Source: Gossypium raimondii
Lineage: Eukaryota; Streptophyta; Magnoliopsida; Malvales; Malvaceae
Assembly: GCF_025698545.1 (NCBI RefSeq)
Contig: NC_068569.1
Location: 25,048,001-25,112,000, forward strand
Length of the DNA: 64,000 bases
Direction: 5' to 3'
Part shown: positions 62,302 to 64,000 of the stretch, piece by piece
Position numbering within the stretch: position 1 is the first letter of the stretch
Layout of the letters: every line of letters begins with the position of its first letter
The notes under the pieces: model-generated
What the model saw: only the letters and a program-made list of their open reading frames with translations
Databases searched by the model: none
What the model was told of the DNA's origin: nothing
Program-made: the position numbers and the translations under genes

Positions 62302-63440
62302 ACTCAACGAAATTAAATTTCTCTTTAATTCTGGAACATGTCGTGTGTCACTAAGTATTCTGACAACTCCATCAAACATATTAACTTTAATTGTTCCAAC
62401 ACCTGTAATTCTACATGAAACATTATTTCCCATCAAAACAACACCTTCAGACACTGTTTCGTAAGTTGTAAACCAATCCCGATTGGGACTCATGTAGAAG
62501 GTGCAACCCGAATCAAGGATCCACTCTTCGCTCACTTTAGAATTGTTGATAGAAGCGACTAGAAGTTCATCATCGCTGTAGTCTTCTACAGCATCAGCTG
62601 TACCGAAATTTTTTGGTTGTTTTCCATTTTGATTCGTAGCCTCCCTTTTGATCTTGTTCTGTAGCTTATAACACTCAGATTTAATGTGTCCCTTCTCCTT
62701 GCAGAAGTTACAAGTTTTACCTCTGTTTGAAGACTTCGATTTATCCTTAGATTTACCATGAGAATTTTGTTCCTGTGTCCTTCCATGATCATCATCAGCA
62801 TTCTGATATTGTCTTTCACGAACAATGAGACCCTCTCCCTGAGAGTCGATTTTAACCACAAGATGTTTCATCTTATCATACGAGGTTAAAGAATCACAAA
62901 CCTTACCAACTGTGAGAGACTCGCGGCTATATAAAATCGTATCTCTAAAGGTTGAATAAGACGAGGGCAACAAACAAAGTAGAATCAACTCTAAATCTTC
63001 CTTATCATACTGAACCTCCATGGCCTCCAAGTTTGAGAGAATTTTTTAAACACTGTTAAGTGTTCGTGCATAGATGCACATTCCTCCAAACGATGAGCAT
63101 AAAGACGCTGCTTCATATACAGCTTGCTAGTTAGAGTTTTCGACATACATATTTGTTCCAACCTCTTCCATAATCTAGCGGCGGTCTTCTCCTTCATCAC
63201 ATCCTGCAAAATTTCGTTATACAAATGCAGATTTAATTATGCTAATGCCTTTCAATCCTTGCTCTTCTTCTATTCCTCCGTCAATGTTGAAGGCATCTTA
63301 TCCACCCTTAGCAGGGCTTCCTCTAAGTCCATCTGTGCAAGAACTGCTGCATCTTTATCTGCACAACGCGAATCTGGTGTTGCGATCCAACAACGAAATT
63401 TCATACTTCAAATACGCAATTACCGTGATTGAGATGAACA
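62297..63440 (-). pseudogene. Copia gag and protease, broken
   Basis: The minus strand from about 63440 reads an N-terminal gag with stops, then MYNEILQDVMKEKTAARLWK (from 63224), a frame change near 63050, and gag continuing to the nucleocapsid knuckle CNFCKEKGHIKSEC (C-x2-C-x4-H-x4-C, near 62710-62670). Protease follows with WILDSGCTFYMS (DSG catalytic triplet, near 62525-62490). The frame runs into the solo LTR at 62296, where the remaining residues come from LTR sequence and are not element protein. Confidence 0.88.
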
Positions 63441-63448
63441 ACCCAGGA

Positions 63449-63460
63449 GCTTTGATACCA
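63449..63460 (-). other. Copia primer-binding site (initiator tRNA-Met)
   Basis: The minus strand reads TGGTATCAAAGC, one base from the TGGTATCAGAGC complement of the plant initiator tRNA-Met 3' end. It lies three bases inside the 5' LTR end. Confidence 0.8.
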
Positions 63461-63463
63461 ATT

Positions 63464-63977
63464 TGTAAAAATAAAATAAAATAGAATATCGGTAATGACA
63501 ATATATCACAAAGAAAATAGAAATAAAATAAAGAACACAAATTTTTACGTGAAAACCCTTTTGGGAAAAAAAACCTCGAGTAGAAGAGAAGAAAATTTAT
63601 TATGTCGAATTCGAATGATTACAAAAGTAGACTATATCTATTTATAGGCTTGCAAAACCATATTCTAATAGGAGTGTAGTAAAATTGAAACAGCTTATTC
63701 TGGCAGAGGAGAAGAAAATTCACTATGTCGAATTCGAATAATTACAAGAGAAGTAGACTATATATATTTATAGGCTTGTAAAACCATATTCTAATTAGAG
63801 TGTAATAAAATTGAAACACCTTATTCTAATCAATATTAAATAGATGAAGTTTAATAAGGTTTAAAAACCTAATTCTAAAATAAAATAAAATAAATATAAT
63901 TCTATAAGAATTTTACTTTTATTTTATTTTATCACCGTATTTTATTTAAATAAAGATTCAGTCACTTAATTCTAAGA
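63464..63977 (-). repeat. 5' LTR of Copia element with duplicated promoter
   Basis: 514 bp. A 123-bp block (63588-63710) is repeated directly (63711-about 63830) with some differences, and each copy carries TATAAATA on the minus strand (63639-63646 and 63765-63772). The 3' LTR has one copy. The outermost CA on the plus strand is now GA. Confidence 0.88.
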
Positions 63978-64000
63978 GTGTATATGAAGTATAATAAGAA
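63978..64000. other. right flank of Copia insertion
   Basis: This begins with the GTGTA duplication. Too little sequence remains for further annotation. Confidence 0.5.

Larger units (their letters stand above)
56225..63977 (-). mobile_element. Ty1/Copia element, decayed, with nested solo LTR
   Basis: A minus-strand Copia element flanked by a perfect 5-bp duplication GTGTA (56220-56224 and 63978-63982). Order on the minus strand: 5' LTR 63977-63464, initiator-Met primer site, gag with CCHC knuckle, protease, integrase, RT, RNase H, 3' LTR 56611-56225. Without the 2744-bp solo LTR and its extra 5 bp the element is about 5.0 kb, normal for Copia. Integrase-before-RT order confirms the superfamily. 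Frames are broken by stops and shifts. Confidence 0.92.

Noticed and set aside
63986..63994. GAAGTATAA right of Copia as a 9-bp duplication of GAAGTATGA at 56172
   Set aside because: It would imply a 47-bp MITE without a right end; 8 of 9 matches in AT-rich DNA may be chance.

Overview
The window is plant nuclear DNA: AT-rich intergenic sequence, spliced genes with canonical GT-AG introns, plant-specific gene families (SAUR, RMR, GRAS) and nested LTR retrotransposons and MITEs. The repeat types, especially long LTRs bounded by TGTAAC...GTTACA and the large Tat-type element, suggest a eudicot, probably Malvaceae and Gossypium-like. That assignment is inference from pattern recognition, not a search.

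Layout. 1-2 kb: an intronless SAUR auxin-response gene (+) with TATA box and upstream G-boxes. 2-8.9 kb: repeats only, including an inverted SINE pair, a 2.9-kb solo LTR (4196-7092) inside an unidentified broken coding fragment, and two hAT-like MITEs, one with a perfect 8-bp target duplication. 8.9-14.2 kb: a five-exon membrane protein disulfide isomerase of the PDIL5-2 type (+). 16.2-21.35 kb: a four-exon RMR vacuolar sorting receptor (PA domain, transmembrane segment, RING-H2; - strand), convergent with the PDI gene. 21.4-29 kb: repeats with several MITEs, one of which has a paralogous empty site 1.5 kb away. 29,016-46,784: a 17.8-kb Ty3/Gypsy element of the Tat/Ogre type (+) with 2.7-kb LTRs, perfect 5-bp target duplication, an extra ORF before gag, protease, RT, two RNase H domains, integrase and a 3' minisatellite. 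It carries two frameshifts and several in-frame stops. 46.9-48.25 kb: an intronless GRAS transcription factor (-), whose stop codon lies only about 100 bp from the Gypsy insertion. 48.3-56.2 kb: repeats, including a locally amplified Mutator-like MITE family and tRNA-type SINE pieces. 56,225-63,977: a decayed Ty1/Copia element (-) with perfect GTGTA duplication, split by a 2.74-kb solo LTR that has its own perfect AGAGT duplication.

Four host genes are well supported: SAUR, PDIL5-2-like, RMR-like and GRAS. PDIL5-2 and RMR both act in the endomembrane system (ER folding and vacuolar sorting), but they are convergent neighbours and nothing in the sequence ties them functionally. The strongest observations for follow-up are the Gypsy insertion that probably separates the GRAS gene from its original poly(A) signal, the odd non-random differences between the two Gypsy LTRs (which look like consensus error rather than age), the 44-bp/132-bp higher-order minisatellite in the Gypsy 3' region, the promoter duplication in only one Copia LTR, and the datable nesting of elements. 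I found no clearly new biological system; the window is a good record of layered transposition.
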